Both the position numbers and the translations under genes were made by a program. The notes under the pieces are model-generated. The model was given only the letters and a program-made list of their open reading frames with translations, had not been told where the DNA came from and searched no databases. Source: Anaerolineae bacterium (lineage in GTDB: Bacteria; Chloroflexota; Anaerolineae; Caldilineales; Caldilineaceae). From it: a DNA stretch of 64,000 nucleotides. The stretch spans positions 1-64,000 of the forward strand of contig JAUIHI010000005.1 in the NCBI GenBank assembly GCA_030432295.1, read 5' to 3'. This document shows positions 1 to 8,631 of the stretch, piece by piece; the first letter of the stretch is position 1, and every line of letters starts with the position of its first letter.

Positions 1-98
1 TGGTAAGTGCGCTGGGAGAATACCAGTTTGATAGGCGGAATGTGTACAGGCTGAGAGGTCTTTAGCAAATCCGTACTAAAGCACGAGGGCTTAACCGC
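1..98 (+). rRNA. 23S rRNA, 3' end (partial)
   Basis: The sequence matches the conserved 3' terminus of 23S rRNA: a GATAGGCGGAATGTGTA-like segment, then CCGTACTAA and a final GAGGGCTTAACC. The gene starts outside the window, so only about the last 100 bases are present. The exact 3' end is placed by analogy with the usual TTAACC terminus. It is followed on the same strand by a spacer and 5S rRNA, giving the normal 23S-5S order. Confidence 0.85.
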
Positions 99-337
99 TG
101 TAATTTTTTTCTGAGGGTTTTGAGAAGAACAACTTCCGCAAGGAAGTAATCTGAGAAGACTGCGAATCTATCCTATTTGGTTTTTAGTGTGCCAGCTAAA
201 GACAGAACGTTGAAGCAGAAGAGCGTTAGAAGGTTGAAGCGACAGAGCGAGAGCGTGTCGGGACAACGAGTGTTCAGCCGTTTGAACGCTTCAACGCTCA
301 AGTGCTAGAACGCTTAATAGTTGAATAAGAGAAGGGT
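99..337 (+). other. 23S-5S internal transcribed spacer
   Basis: About 240 bases between the 23S and 5S genes, with no tRNA visible. It contains complementary blocks: GAGCG and TTGAAGCG near 220-245 pair with CGCTTCAA and CGCTC near 287-300. These probably form a processing stem around the precursor. The AT-rich part near 100-180 shows no open frame or motif. Confidence 0.6.
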
Positions 338-339
338 AT

Positions 340-457
340 AGTTGGTGGCAAGAGCGGTGGGGGTACACCCGGCTCCATCTCGAACCCGGCAGTTAAGGCC
401 ACCAGCGTCGATGGTAGTGCAGGGGCGACCCTGTGTGAGAGTAGACCGTCGCCAACT
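340..457 (+). rRNA. 5S rRNA
   Basis: About 118 bases with typical 5S architecture. The terminal helix is formed by AGTTGGTGGC at the 5' end and GCCAACT at the 3' end. The loop segment around CCATCTCGAACCCGGCAGTTAAG and the late GTGTGAGAGTAG are strongly conserved in bacterial 5S. Ends are placed by the terminal helix and are accurate to a few bases. Confidence 0.93.
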
Positions 458-515
458 ATTCCCTTCTCTTTTCTCTTAAACAAAGTTTTACAATTGTCCA
501 TATTTTGACCTTTTG

Positions 516-550
516 ACAGACTTCCATCGCTAAGCGGGAAGTCTTTTTTG
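516..550 (+). terminator. rRNA operon terminator
   Basis: AGACTTCC and GGAAGTCT form a GC-containing stem around a short loop, followed directly by TTTTTTG. This is a standard intrinsic terminator closing the rRNA operon. The next gene starts only about a dozen bases later, so that gene either depends on readthrough or on a promoter hidden in this stretch. Confidence 0.8.
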
Positions 551-562
551 TTTCTATTGCCT

Positions 563-1588
563 ATGCTACGCTTAACGGTTGTCGTCGTTTCTTATAATGT
601 GGCCTCTTTGCTGCGCAATTGCCTGTGCTCAATCGCCGCGTCCACTGCGCACAGCGCCGACTGGCTCTCTGTGGATGTGGTGGTGGTTGACAATGCCAGC
701 GCAGACGACAGTGCAGCAATGGTGATCTCAGAATTTCCCGATGTCCACCTGATTGCCTCGGACAAAAATCTGGGCTTCACCGGCGGCAACAATCTGGCTC
801 TGCGTGCCCTGGGTTTTGCTACGGCGGGCAGCGAATCAATTGACTTCCCAACCCCCAACCCCCAATCCCCAATCCCTGATTTCGTTCTGCTTCTCAATCC
901 AGACACACTGGTGGAAGCCGATGCTCTCGGACAGATGGCGGCCTTTCTGCGCGACAATCTGGCTGCTGGCGCGGTGGGCGCGCATCTCTCTTATGGGGAT
1001 GGCTCCTTTCAGCACGGCGCATTTCAGTTTCCTGGGCTGGCGCAGGTGGCACTGGACCTGCTACCCCTGGCTGATCTGCCCGGGATCCGTCGCTTCTTGC
1101 CGCGCCTTTTGGATAGCCCACTCAATGGACGCTATCCCGCTGCGCTGTGGCAGGGGACAAACGCTTTCCTGGTGGATTTTGTATTGGGCGCCGCTCTGAT
1201 GATGCGGGGGGATGCCATCCGCCAGGTGGGGCTACTGGACGACGGCTATTTTATGTATTGCGAGGAGATGGACTGGTGTTTGCGCCTACAGGACGCTGGC
1301 TGGTCGGTCTACGCTCTGCCCACGGCCCACATCACCCATTGGGAGGCCCAGAGCAGCCGGCAAGTGCGTTGGGAGACGTTCGAACGTTTGTGGCGCAGTC
1401 GGTTTCGGTTTTATCAGAAGCAGCGTGTACACTATTCTAACGGTTTTCTGCCTCGCTTGCGTCTGCTGGTGCGGATTGGTGTGTGGATGCGTTCGGTTTT
1501 GGCCCGACGCAGATTTGCCCAGGGCAAGCTATCGGGCCTGCTTTTGGAACAGGAACTGGCGGCCTATCGGGCCATAGAGCGGCTTTGA
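563..1588 (+). CDS. Family 2 glycosyltransferase (rhamnosyltransferase-like) with repeat-encoded insertion
   Basis: Transfers a sugar from a nucleotide-sugar donor onto a cell-surface glycan; the acceptor is unknown. The N-terminal GT-A fold is clear: VVVVSYN near residue 5, VVVDNAS, NLGFTGGNN, the metal/nucleotide motif LLLNPDT, and EEMDWCLRL typical of WbbL-like enzymes. About 341 aa is a normal length. The ATG at 563 is chosen because the fold begins two residues later; an upstream TTG at 548 lies in the rRNA terminator. Between GGNN and LLLNPDT sits an unusual Pro-rich stretch (PTPNPQSPIP) encoded by a CCCAATC-type heptanucleotide repeat that also occurs between genes. First gene of a run with EamA, another GT2 and PepF. 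Confidence 0.88.
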   Translation: MLRLTVVVVSYNVASLLRNCLCSIAASTAHSADWLSVDVVVVDNASADDSAAMVISEFPDVHLIASDKNLGFTGGNNLALRALGFATAGSESIDFPTPNPQSPIPDFVLLLNPDTLVEADALGQMAAFLRDNLAAGAVGAHLSYGDGSFQHGAFQFPGLAQVALDLLPLADLPGIRRFLPRLLDSPLNGRYPAALWQGTNAFLVDFVLGAALMMRGDAIRQVGLLDDGYFMYCEEMDWCLRLQDAGWSVYALPTAHITHWEAQSSRQVRWETFERLWRSRFRFYQKQRVHYSNGFLPRLRLLVRIGVWMRSVLARRRFAQGKLSGLLLEQELAAYRAIERL

Positions 1589-1606
1589 TCGGTGAGGTCT
1601 GAACAG

Positions 1607-2554
1607 ATGGCAGTGACCCCCACATCTCCTATTTCCCCCATTTCACCCGTTCCCAAATCAGCCAGCTATGGATGGTTTCTGGCTCTGGCATCCACTCTCG
1701 CTTTTAGCCTGGCAACGCCGATTGCCCGTTCCCTGCTTGTGGGCGGGGCCGATCCCAGCGGTCTGGTCACGATTCGGCTGATAATGGCGGTTGCACTGCA
1801 CGGACTGGCGATCGGTTTCACTGCGCCGGGCCTCTTTCGCATCGACCGGCGTATGATGGCGATTTGCCTTGCGGCGGGCATGACCAATGGCCTGGGAATG
1901 CTGCTCTACTTTCTGGGGCTTGCCCGACTGAGCGCTTCGATCACAGCGATGCTACTTTCTATGAGTCCGATTGTTGTGCTGAGCCTGCTCGTGCTGCGCG
2001 GGGAGAAGCTGACCTATCGTCATGGCATACGCATGGGATTGGCATTGTTGGGTGTCTATTTTGTGATTGGACCCGGCGGGGCTATCGATATGGGCGGCGT
2101 GGCGCTGATTCTGCTGGCTGTGCTGGCATTTTCCAGCCATATGGTGTTGCTTCAGTGGTATCTGCGCAGTCTGGACCCGCGTGTGGTGACATTTTATGTG
2201 ACTGTAGGGATGTTGCTGGCGGTGGGCGCGTATTGGCTGGCTATCGGTGCGCCCTGGCAGCCACTTGACGAGACGGGCTGGATCGGGTTGGTTACCCTGG
2301 CTGTGGTCAGCACCTTTTTGGCCCGGCTGGCAATGTACGCGGCTGTGGGCTACATCGGCAGCGGCCAGATGTCCCTGCTCACGCCGTTGGAAATTCTGCT
2401 GGCAGTCATCTGGTCGGTTCTCTTTTTGGATGAACGACTCTCTCTGGCCCATGTGGGCGGCGGCGCGCTGATCCTTGCCAGCGCGCTGCTAGCCATCCAA
2501 CGTTTGAATGTCACGTGGCGGCGTCCCCGTTGGCGCACCTGGTTTCGTGTCTGA
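1607..2554 (+). CDS. EamA/DMT-family transporter
   Basis: An integral membrane protein of about 315 aa with ten predicted hydrophobic segments arranged as two five-helix EamA repeats. The family exports metabolites such as amino acids or sugar derivatives; the substrate cannot be read from sequence. The ATG at 1607 has GGTGAGG about nine bases upstream, so it is preferred over a GTG at 1592. The N-terminus has a low-complexity TSPISPISP segment before the first helix. It lies 18 bases after the glycosyltransferase and 11 bases before the next one, so it is probably co-transcribed with surface-glycan genes. Confidence 0.88.
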   Translation: MAVTPTSPISPISPVPKSASYGWFLALASTLAFSLATPIARSLLVGGADPSGLVTIRLIMAVALHGLAIGFTAPGLFRIDRRMMAICLAAGMTNGLGMLLYFLGLARLSASITAMLLSMSPIVVLSLLVLRGEKLTYRHGIRMGLALLGVYFVIGPGGAIDMGGVALILLAVLAFSSHMVLLQWYLRSLDPRVVTFYVTVGMLLAVGAYWLAIGAPWQPLDETGWIGLVTLAVVSTFLARLAMYAAVGYIGSGQMSLLTPLEILLAVIWSVLFLDERLSLAHVGGGALILASALLAIQRLNVTWRRPRWRTWFRV

Positions 2555-2565
2555 CCGGTGGTGGA

Positions 2566-3321
2566 ATGAATACTCTGACGGCAGTAATCTTAACCCGCAA
2601 CGAAGCCAAACACATCAGCGACTGTATTGCCACCCTTTTGCCCTGGTGTGATGCGGTTGTCGTCTGGGATTCGGGCAGCACGGACGCCACCTGCGATCTG
2701 GCCCAATTGGCCGGCGGTGTAGTGGTGCAGCGCCCCTTTGACGACTACGCTCGTCAACGCCAGGCCGCGCTGAATGCGATTGCCAGCGAGTGGATACTCT
2801 TCATCGATGCCGACGAGCGGGCGACACCTGCCCTGGCCGATGAAGTGTTGCGGGTGATCCAGCGTTCGGACACAGCGGGCTATTGGATTCCCCGGCGCAA
2901 TTTTATTGTGGGCCACGAGACAAGGGGCGGCGGTTTCTCGCCAGACTATCAACTGCGGCTGTTGCGACGGGAACAGGCCCAATACGATCTGGCCCGGGAA
3001 GTCCACGAAATTGTGCAGTTGGATGGGGCCGAAGGTTACTTGACCGAACCGCTGATCCATCTAAACTATGACAATTGGGCGCAGTTTCATCGCAAGCAGG
3101 TATTCTATGCCCGCTATGAAGCGCGTATTCTGGCCCAACGGGGCATCCGACCTCGCCCTCACAACTTTGTGTTGCAGCCCCTGCGCGAATTCCGCCGTCG
3201 TTTTGTCACACTGGCCGGCTGGCGGGATGGAATTCACGGGTTGTGGCTGGCTCTGTTGTTGGCCTGGTACTACGGCTTTGTTCCCTATTGGCAGCTATTG
3301 AATGGCGACGAGATCGCCTGA
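2566..3321 (+). CDS. Family 2 glycosyltransferase (WaaE/KdtX-like)
   Basis: About 251 aa. It opens directly with the GT-A core: AVILTRNEA, VVWDSGSTDAT and the metal-binding IDADER, followed by a VHE motif (REVHEIVQ) seen in WaaE-like lipopolysaccharide or lipo-glycan glucosyltransferases. A hydrophobic segment near the C-terminus (HGLWLALLLAWYYGFVP) suggests membrane association. The ATG at 2566 follows a GGTGGTGGA stretch and is preferred over an earlier in-frame start that would overlap the transporter. Works with the first glycosyltransferase in making an envelope glycan; donor and acceptor are unknown. Confidence 0.88.
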   Translation: MNTLTAVILTRNEAKHISDCIATLLPWCDAVVVWDSGSTDATCDLAQLAGGVVVQRPFDDYARQRQAALNAIASEWILFIDADERATPALADEVLRVIQRSDTAGYWIPRRNFIVGHETRGGGFSPDYQLRLLRREQAQYDLAREVHEIVQLDGAEGYLTEPLIHLNYDNWAQFHRKQVFYARYEARILAQRGIRPRPHNFVLQPLREFRRRFVTLAGWRDGIHGLWLALLLAWYYGFVPYWQLLNGDEIA

Positions 3322-3349
3322 TCGACTTCGTTCCCCCGGAGGAATTTCT

Positions 3350-5203
3350 ATGCCGCGCAAATCTAAACCGATCCGCGCCCGACAGTCAACCGCTTCCGAC
3401 AATCTGCCCCACTGGGATATGCGTGTCGTCTTTCCTGGCCTGGATTCTCCGGCCTTTGCCCAGGGCTTTGAGCAGGCCATTGCCAAAGTCGATGCCCTGC
3501 AGGCGCTCTTTGATGCCCACGAAATTGGCAATCCCGGGGTAGTGATAGATTTCAGCCAGGAGACCGTCGCTGTCTTTGAATCGGTTTTGGTGCAGATCAA
3601 CGATACAATGGATCTGGTCCACGAGCTTGTGGCCTACATCAACTCGTTTATCAGCACCGACTCGCGCAACGATCTGGCCCAATCCGCGATGAGCCGGATT
3701 CAGCTACAGGGGGTGCGTCTTTCTAAACTGGGGACGCGTCTGACCGCCTGGTTGGGCCAACTGCCTGCCGAGGAATTGGTGGCACAATCGGCTGTGGCTG
3801 CGGACCACGCCTATGCATTGGAAAAGGCCCATCTCCAGTCCCAACATCTTTTGAGCCGGGAGGCAGAGGATTTGGTTGCCGAGCTGTCTCCCAGCGGCGG
3901 CGATGGCTGGAGCAAATTGTATGGCAACTATACATCCCAACTGGTCGTTTCCCTGGAGTTGAATCAGACACCGACCGAATTGCCGATGAGCAGTGTGCGC
4001 AATCTGGGCTATCATCCGGATCGCGCTGTGCGTCGCCAGGCATACGAGGCGGAGTTGAAGGCGTGGCGCAGCGCGGCTGTGCCCCTGGCCGCCGCCCTGA
4101 ACAGCATCAAAGGCGAAGTGAATACGCTTGTGCGCCACCGACGCTGGGACTCGGCGCTCCAGACCACTCTGGTGCAGAACAATATGGACCGGGCATCGCT
4201 GGATGCAATGATGTCCGCGGCCCACGACGCCTTTCCCGATTTTCGGCGCTACTTTCGTGCCAAAGCCCGGCTGTTGGGAAACGAACAGTTGGCCTGGTTC
4301 GACATCTTTGCCCCGATTGGTGGCCGGGAAGATAGTTGGTCCTATGCCCAGGCCACGGAATTTATTACCCAGCAATTTGCCACCTTTTCGCCCAAGATGC
4401 GGGACCTGGCTGTGCGTGCCTTTGACGAGAATTGGATCGACGCAGAACCCCGGCCGGGCAAGCGGGATGGGGCTTTCTGTATGCGGCTGCGCAAGGGCGA
4501 ATCCCGCATTCTGATGAACTTCAAAGAGACGTTCAATTCGGTCAGTACCCTGGCCCACGAGTTGGGCCACGCCTATCACAACCTGAACTTGGCCGGGCGC
4601 ACAGCCACCCAGCGGGTTACACCCATGACCTTGGCCGAAACGGCAAGCATCTTCTGTGAGACGGTTGTCGCCAAAGCCGCGTTGGCTGAAATGGAGCCGG
4701 AAGCCCAGTTTGCCATTCTGGAGGCTTCATTGCAGAGCGCAGGACAGGTGGTGGTGGATATCACATCCCGCTTTCTCTTCGAGAATGCGCTCTTTGCCCA
4801 GCGCCAGGAACGGGAGCTTTCCATCGAGGAACTGTGTGGCCTGATGCTGGATGCCCAGGACCAGACCTATGGGGATGCGGTGGAACAGGAATTGCGCCAT
4901 CCCTTTATGTGGGCGGCCAAATCCCACTATTACAGCACAGGCCGATCTTTCTACAACTACCCGTATATGTTCGGCCAGCTTTTCGCGCTGGGACTCTACG
5001 CCCGTTATCAGGTCGATCCCAACAGCTTCCGCGCGGCCTATGATGACCTGCTCTCTTCCACCGGGTTGGCGGATGCGGCCGATCTGGCTGCCCGTTTTGA
5101 GATTGACATTCGCACCCCCGCCTTCTGGAAGAGCAGCCTGGATGTGATCCGGACGGACATCGATCGATTTGAGGAACTGGCGCGAGCGCAATCTGCGGGT
5201 TGA
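3350..5203 (+). CDS. pepF: M3-family oligoendopeptidase F
   Basis: A zinc metallopeptidase that cleaves short peptides in the cytoplasm. The diagnostic M3 motif HELGH is at about residues 403-407, and a downstream Glu (LAETASIFCE) fits the third ligand. The protein is 617 aa, the usual length for PepF. The ATG at 3350 is chosen for the strong GGAGG eight bases upstream. The C-terminal part (SHYYSTGRSFYNYPY) matches the conserved substrate-binding Tyr/His region of the family. It ends the glycosyltransferase operon and is followed by a strong terminator. There is no signal peptide, so its link to glycan synthesis is probably only positional. Confidence 0.93.
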   Translation: MPRKSKPIRARQSTASDNLPHWDMRVVFPGLDSPAFAQGFEQAIAKVDALQALFDAHEIGNPGVVIDFSQETVAVFESVLVQINDTMDLVHELVAYINSFISTDSRNDLAQSAMSRIQLQGVRLSKLGTRLTAWLGQLPAEELVAQSAVAADHAYALEKAHLQSQHLLSREAEDLVAELSPSGGDGWSKLYGNYTSQLVVSLELNQTPTELPMSSVRNLGYHPDRAVRRQAYEAELKAWRSAAVPLAAALNSIKGEVNTLVRHRRWDSALQTTLVQNNMDRASLDAMMSAAHDAFPDFRRYFRAKARLLGNEQLAWFDIFAPIGGREDSWSYAQATEFITQQFATFSPKMRDLAVRAFDENWIDAEPRPGKRDGAFCMRLRKGESRILMNFKETFNSVSTLAHELGHAYHNLNLAGRTATQRVTPMTLAETASIFCETVVAKAALAEMEPEAQFAILEASLQSAGQVVVDITSRFLFENALFAQRQERELSIEELCGLMLDAQDQTYGDAVEQELRHPFMWAAKSHYYSTGRSFYNYPYMFGQLFALGLYARYQVDPNSFRAAYDDLLSSTGLADAADLAARFEIDIRTPAFWKSSLDVIRTDIDRFEELARAQSAG

Positions 5204-5223
5204 AATAGAAAAGTAGACAACAG

Positions 5224-5269
5224 AAAAGGAGAGGGGTGAAAGAGTCATATCTTTCTCCCCTCTCCTTTT
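5224..5269 (+). terminator. Intrinsic terminator after pepF
   Basis: AAAAGGAGAGGGG pairs with CCCCTCTCCTTTT across a short loop (one mismatch in 19 positions) and runs into a T tract. It closes the 563-5203 gene run. Confidence 0.88.
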
Positions 5270-5280
5270 TGTTTTAATAA

Positions 5281-5399
5281 GTCCACTGCAGAAAGGTCTA
5301 ATTCTCGCGCAGAGCCGCGGAGACGCAGAGAACTTCAGGAGAGACATCTGTTTTTATCAGAGTTCATCAGTGGCTCAAATGGCTTTTTGCAGGAGAGTC
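5281..5399 (+). repeat. Miniature inverted-terminal repeat, family B, copy 1
   Basis: 119 bases, strongly similar (reverse orientation) to 55039-55169. Shared blocks include the GCAGAGCCGCGGAGACGCAGAG core and the GTGGCTCAAATGGCTTTTTGCAG end. The ends are imperfect inverted repeats (GTCCACTGCAGAAAGG and, reversed, GACTCTCCTGCAAAAAGCC). This copy lacks about ten bases (a CGTTTATCAG unit) present in the other copy. TTTAAT lies just left of and just right of the element, offset by two bases, a weak trace of a target duplication. No coding capacity. Confidence 0.7.
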
Positions 5400-5662
5400 T
5401 TTAATCGATCGGTCTTGCCCAATTTGTATGGCCTATGTCAAATGGCTGAAAAACTAATGCGATAGGCAAATTATTCTGGCATTTCAGCATATTGTCAGAT
5501 ATATAATTGTTGACTGAAACCAATTATTCGGGTATAGTATTTAGCAAACAAATACCTGACAGCGATCTGTGTCAAGCGATAACCCCCCCACGTTTTTAGG
5601 TCAGGTAGACAGACGACATCGGCCGAGTTGGTTTCCAATTCAAAATAGATATCGAGAAAAAT
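5400..5662 (+). promoter_or_regulatory. Promoter (5510-5538) and leader of the alpha/beta hydrolase gene
   Basis: TTGACT at 5510-5515, a 17-base spacer and TATAGT at 5533-5538 form a near-consensus sigma-70 promoter in an AT-rich context. The leader from about 5545 to 5662 contains a C-run (AACCCCCCCAC) but no convincing hairpin or riboswitch. Nothing else is recognisable in this gap. Confidence 0.65.
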
Positions 5663-6577
5663 ATGCCGACTTCTTATGCAACAGGAACGGTAGCCATGAA
5701 AGAGCGGCTCGCCTTTTCGTTCACTCCGCCCGCAGATAACGACAATACACTTTCTGCGATTGAAGAATCAACACCATTTCGACTTCAACACAACGGCTGT
5801 CATCTCCATTATTGGATGACCGGCCCTTTGGACGCTCCTCTGGTGGTCTTGACCCACGGCGAAGGGGCCAATCATCACAGCTTCGACGCACAGGTGCAGA
5901 TTCTGGCCCGCTCCTGCCGGGTATTGGCGTGGGATATTCGTGGACACGGAAAGTCTGTCTCGGATCAGCCCTTTTCTCTGGAGATGGCCGTTGACGATCT
6001 CCACGCGATCCTGACCCACCAGGGATATAGCCAAACTATTCTGGTCGGTCTTTCGGCTGGTGGAACCATCACCCAGTGTTTTGCCCACTGTTTCCCAGAA
6101 ATGGTGCTGGGCATAGCACTATTAAGTTGTACTCCGCTTCAGTCTGTTGACTCCGCCACCCATCGGTTCTTCAGTCGTCTTGCAATCGGGCTGGTGCGCT
6201 CTCTGCCCTATTGGTTCATTCGGGCGCAGATGCCTGCCTATTATTCTATTCGGCCAGAGGTGCAAAAATATACGGCGGATGCAATGGCCGAGAGTGGGCC
6301 GGAGAATTTTCTGGCTGCCTGGCGAATCCATCAAGAGGGAATCCAAACAGCCAGCGACGGATTCCCGAAACAGCCCTTGCTGGTTGCTCTGGGTGCCTAT
6401 GACACTCACGGCTGGGTTTCTCGGGCTACGGCGCTTTGGGCACAGGCTGAACCCACCGTACAGCCCGTCGTTGTCCCCGGTGCCGGCCACGCCCTGGTGC
6501 AAGACAATCCCGCCTTTTCCAGCAAAATGCTGGATGATTTTGTGTACCAGTGTATACGGGCCAATCGCTACGGGTAA
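5663..6577 (+). CDS. Alpha/beta-hydrolase
   Basis: A 304-aa alpha/beta-hydrolase of the lactonase/esterase type. The strand-helix elements appear in order: VVLTHGEGANHHSF (oxyanion region), WDIRGHGKS, the nucleophile elbow GLSAGG, and the catalytic His in GAGHALVQDNP near the C-terminus. No signal peptide is visible, so it is probably cytoplasmic. The first 35 residues precede the fold and could be shortened: an internal ATG at 5696 is an alternative start. The substrate cannot be inferred. Transcribed alone from the promoter at 5510 and convergent with the recombinase gene. Confidence 0.85.
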   Translation: MPTSYATGTVAMKERLAFSFTPPADNDNTLSAIEESTPFRLQHNGCHLHYWMTGPLDAPLVVLTHGEGANHHSFDAQVQILARSCRVLAWDIRGHGKSVSDQPFSLEMAVDDLHAILTHQGYSQTILVGLSAGGTITQCFAHCFPEMVLGIALLSCTPLQSVDSATHRFFSRLAIGLVRSLPYWFIRAQMPAYYSIRPEVQKYTADAMAESGPENFLAAWRIHQEGIQTASDGFPKQPLLVALGAYDTHGWVSRATALWAQAEPTVQPVVVPGAGHALVQDNPAFSSKMLDDFVYQCIRANRYG

Positions 6578-6598
6578 GGCTTGAGCGGCGCTATTGGG

Positions 6599-7582
6599 CT
6601 ATTCGAATGCCTGCCGGTGTGCATTCCGCACAGCGTCGTCTTCCAATTTGGCATAGATGCGGGTTGTGTTGGGGTTGGAGTGGCCCAGGGCTGTCTGGGT
6701 GACGGCCAGGTCTCGTGTGGTCTGGTAGATGCGGGTGGCGAAATAGTGGCGCAAGGCGTGGGGTGTGATGCCTTTGGCGGCCAGATCAGCCCGTTCGGCC
6801 AGCTTGCGAATGCTATTCTGTACACTTTCCGGCGTCAGGGATAGCACCTGATTCCCGGCCCGTCGGTCGTGGCGGGCAAAGACAGGCAACTCGGCGATGG
6901 GCCGTCCGCTGCCGCCGTCGTAGACCTGCCGTTCGAGCAGATAGCGGCGCATAGAACTCCAGGCCCGCTCGTCAAAGTAGACTTTGCGTATTTTGCCCCG
7001 CTTGCCCACTACCCAGGCCGCCCGCTCCTCCTCATCCAATTGTTTGCGGGCTATCTTCACCAATTCCCCCACCCGCAGCCCAGTGCAGCGCAGCACCTCC
7101 ACAATCGCAATATCCCGCAGTTTCGCCAACAATTCTCTGGGATCGTTCTCTCGGCGCAGGGGCATCTCCCGCGCCGCGGTAACCAGCGCCTCCATCTCCT
7201 CGGCCCGGGGCGGATGGGGTAGCAGGTCTGGCGGGCGCTGGTTGCGGCGCACCCGTTTCACCCCGTCCTGAAAACGGGCCAACTCCTGGGGCGTAAAGGG
7301 CAGCCATCCCCGCACCTGCAAAAAATTGACCCAGCCGACCAGCCCGGCCAGATAGGTGTGCAGGCTGCGCTGGCCGATCTTGGCGTCGTCCAGCAGCCAG
7401 GTAGCAAAGCCAAGCATCCGGTCCACATCCAGCCGCTCGATTTCGCTGCTGTCGGGCGGGGTGCGTTTTTCGATCAGATAGGCCTGAAAGCGGTTCATAG
7501 CCGTGCGATAGGTGCGCCGGGTAAAGCTGCCACCTGTGGCTGCGTCGTCCAGATAGCGTTCGATGGTGTCGGAGATGAGCAT
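6599..7582 (-). CDS. Tyrosine recombinase (XerC/XerD-like integrase)
   Basis: Catalyses site-specific strand exchange through a phosphotyrosine intermediate. The 327-aa protein has an N-terminal SAM-like core-binding domain (about residues 1-100), then the catalytic domain: Arg in RCTGLRVGEL, HALRHYFAT (H-x-x-R), LGHSNPNTTRIY with the final His and Tyr nucleophile. All key residues are present, so it looks active. Length and tail resemble XerC/XerD or phage-like integrases. There is no adjacent phage or transposon cargo and no obvious dif-like site. A heptanucleotide repeat sits directly upstream of its start and no Shine-Dalgarno is visible. Confidence 0.9.
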   Translation of the reverse strand: MLISDTIERYLDDAATGGSFTRRTYRTAMNRFQAYLIEKRTPPDSSEIERLDVDRMLGFATWLLDDAKIGQRSLHTYLAGLVGWVNFLQVRGWLPFTPQELARFQDGVKRVRRNQRPPDLLPHPPRAEEMEALVTAAREMPLRRENDPRELLAKLRDIAIVEVLRCTGLRVGELVKIARKQLDEEERAAWVVGKRGKIRKVYFDERAWSSMRRYLLERQVYDGGSGRPIAELPVFARHDRRAGNQVLSLTPESVQNSIRKLAERADLAAKGITPHALRHYFATRIYQTTRDLAVTQTALGHSNPNTTRIYAKLEDDAVRNAHRQAFE

Positions 7583-7591
7583 TTGGAGGTA

Positions 7592-7626
7592 CGGGATTGG
7601 GGATTGGGGATTGGGGATTGGGGATG
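7592..7626. repeat. GGGATTG heptanucleotide tandem repeat
   Basis: Five near-perfect tandem units of GGGATTG lie immediately upstream of the recombinase gene. The same word recurs in gaps near 8579-8629, 26468-26526 and 56201-56265 and inside the glycosyltransferase gene at about 846-878. The rest of the gap to 7713 shows only CTCTAATCTCT-like low-complexity sequence. Confidence 0.85.
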
Positions 7627-7713
7627 TCGGGTGATGTGCCGATACCCAATCTCTCAGTCTCTAATCTCTGGCGGCAAGGACTCTCTGCCGCTCAGTATAC
7701 CACAGAAGCCGGG

Positions 7714-8532
7714 TCAGTGATCCCCGTGCTTTTTCTCGCCCGCGGGGATGGGGATGGCGAGCCGGTTGCCCGCGGGGGGCAGGGGACAGGTGGCAAAAGG
7801 GGTGAAGGCGCAGGGCGGGTTGTAGGCCCGATTGAAGTCGATGACCGTCTCGCCGTCGGCGCTGGGCGTATCCACTGTCAAAAAGCGTCCGCTGCCGTAT
7901 GTCTCCTGGCCGCTGGTGGCGTCGGCGAAGATGAGAGAAAGTGGCTTGTCTGCCTGACCCAGCGCTATAAGCTGGTGTTCCGTGCCGTTGAGCGAGAAAT
8001 GCAGAATCCCCGGCGAAGGGGTCTGATTGACGGATCCCAGGATAGTGGGGACGGGAATCGTCACTGGCGTTGGGTGGGCCACCAGCCGGGTTGTCACTCG
8101 CCAGGTGGGATCAGCCGGGAAATATTCCACCCCGTGAAATGCGGCCAGGGCGGGGTGCGCCCGATCCCGCAGGCGCACGGCCCAGCGCCCATCCCGGCGT
8201 ATGACAAACCAGCGCAGGGAGCCGTAGGCCAGCACTTCTTCCTCTGTTTCCGATCCGGTCAGAATCATCTGGGAGATTGTCGTCCCCTGGCAGGTGATAT
8301 CCACACCGGGCGCAACCACCACCTCCACCCGGTCGTCGCTGACGATAAATTCGCCCAGTCGCGGGGCAGCCAGGCCGGGAAAGTGGATATCGTTAGAACT
8401 GTCTCCCCCAAAGCTGTTTCTGCCCGGCTCCAGCCAGAAGAGACCTGCCAATGTGAGCCAGCCATCCGGGTTACGCAACTCCGCGTCCCGCTTTTGTTGC
8501 CATTCAGCAATTTCTTGCGTGTATGTGTTCAT
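7714..8532 (-). CDS. DUF1684 family protein
   Basis: A 272-aa protein with the complete DUF1684 signature: PDGWLTLAGLFWLEPGRN near the start and the C-terminal DFNRAYNPPCAFTPFATC block followed by CPLPPAGNRL and AGEK. Family members are uncharacterised cytosolic proteins found in bacteria and fungi; no reaction is known to me. The ATG at 8532 begins just before the conserved domain. A longer frame to 8631 is rejected because it would translate the repeat hairpin at 8579-8629. No signal peptide. Same strand as, and downstream of, the small protein at 8632-9060. Confidence 0.88.
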   Translation of the reverse strand: MNTYTQEIAEWQQKRDAELRNPDGWLTLAGLFWLEPGRNSFGGDSSNDIHFPGLAAPRLGEFIVSDDRVEVVVAPGVDITCQGTTISQMILTGSETEEEVLAYGSLRWFVIRRDGRWAVRLRDRAHPALAAFHGVEYFPADPTWRVTTRLVAHPTPVTIPVPTILGSVNQTPSPGILHFSLNGTEHQLIALGQADKPLSLIFADATSGQETYGSGRFLTVDTPSADGETVIDFNRAYNPPCAFTPFATCPLPPAGNRLAIPIPAGEKKHGDH

Positions 8533-8578
8533 TGACAAGACCAGAAATTGGGGGATGGAACTTGAGGGGTGGGGACTG

Positions 8579-8629
8579 GAGAACTGGGGCTGGGGATCGG
8601 GTTGCCCCAATCCCCAGCCCCCAATTCTC
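8579..8629. repeat. Hairpin built from GGGGATTGGG-type repeat
   Basis: The left arm GAGAACTGGGGCTGGGGATC and a right arm ending in CCCCCAATTCTC pair with few mismatches. The hairpin lies just after the stop of the 8632-9060 gene and before DUF1684, so it could end or stabilise transcripts. It has no T tract. Confidence 0.6.
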
Positions 8630-8631
8630 AA

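Noticed and set aside
100..337. A tRNA gene in the rRNA spacer
   Set aside because: No GTTCGA-type T-loop with matching acceptor stem is present; the foldable part is a processing stem.
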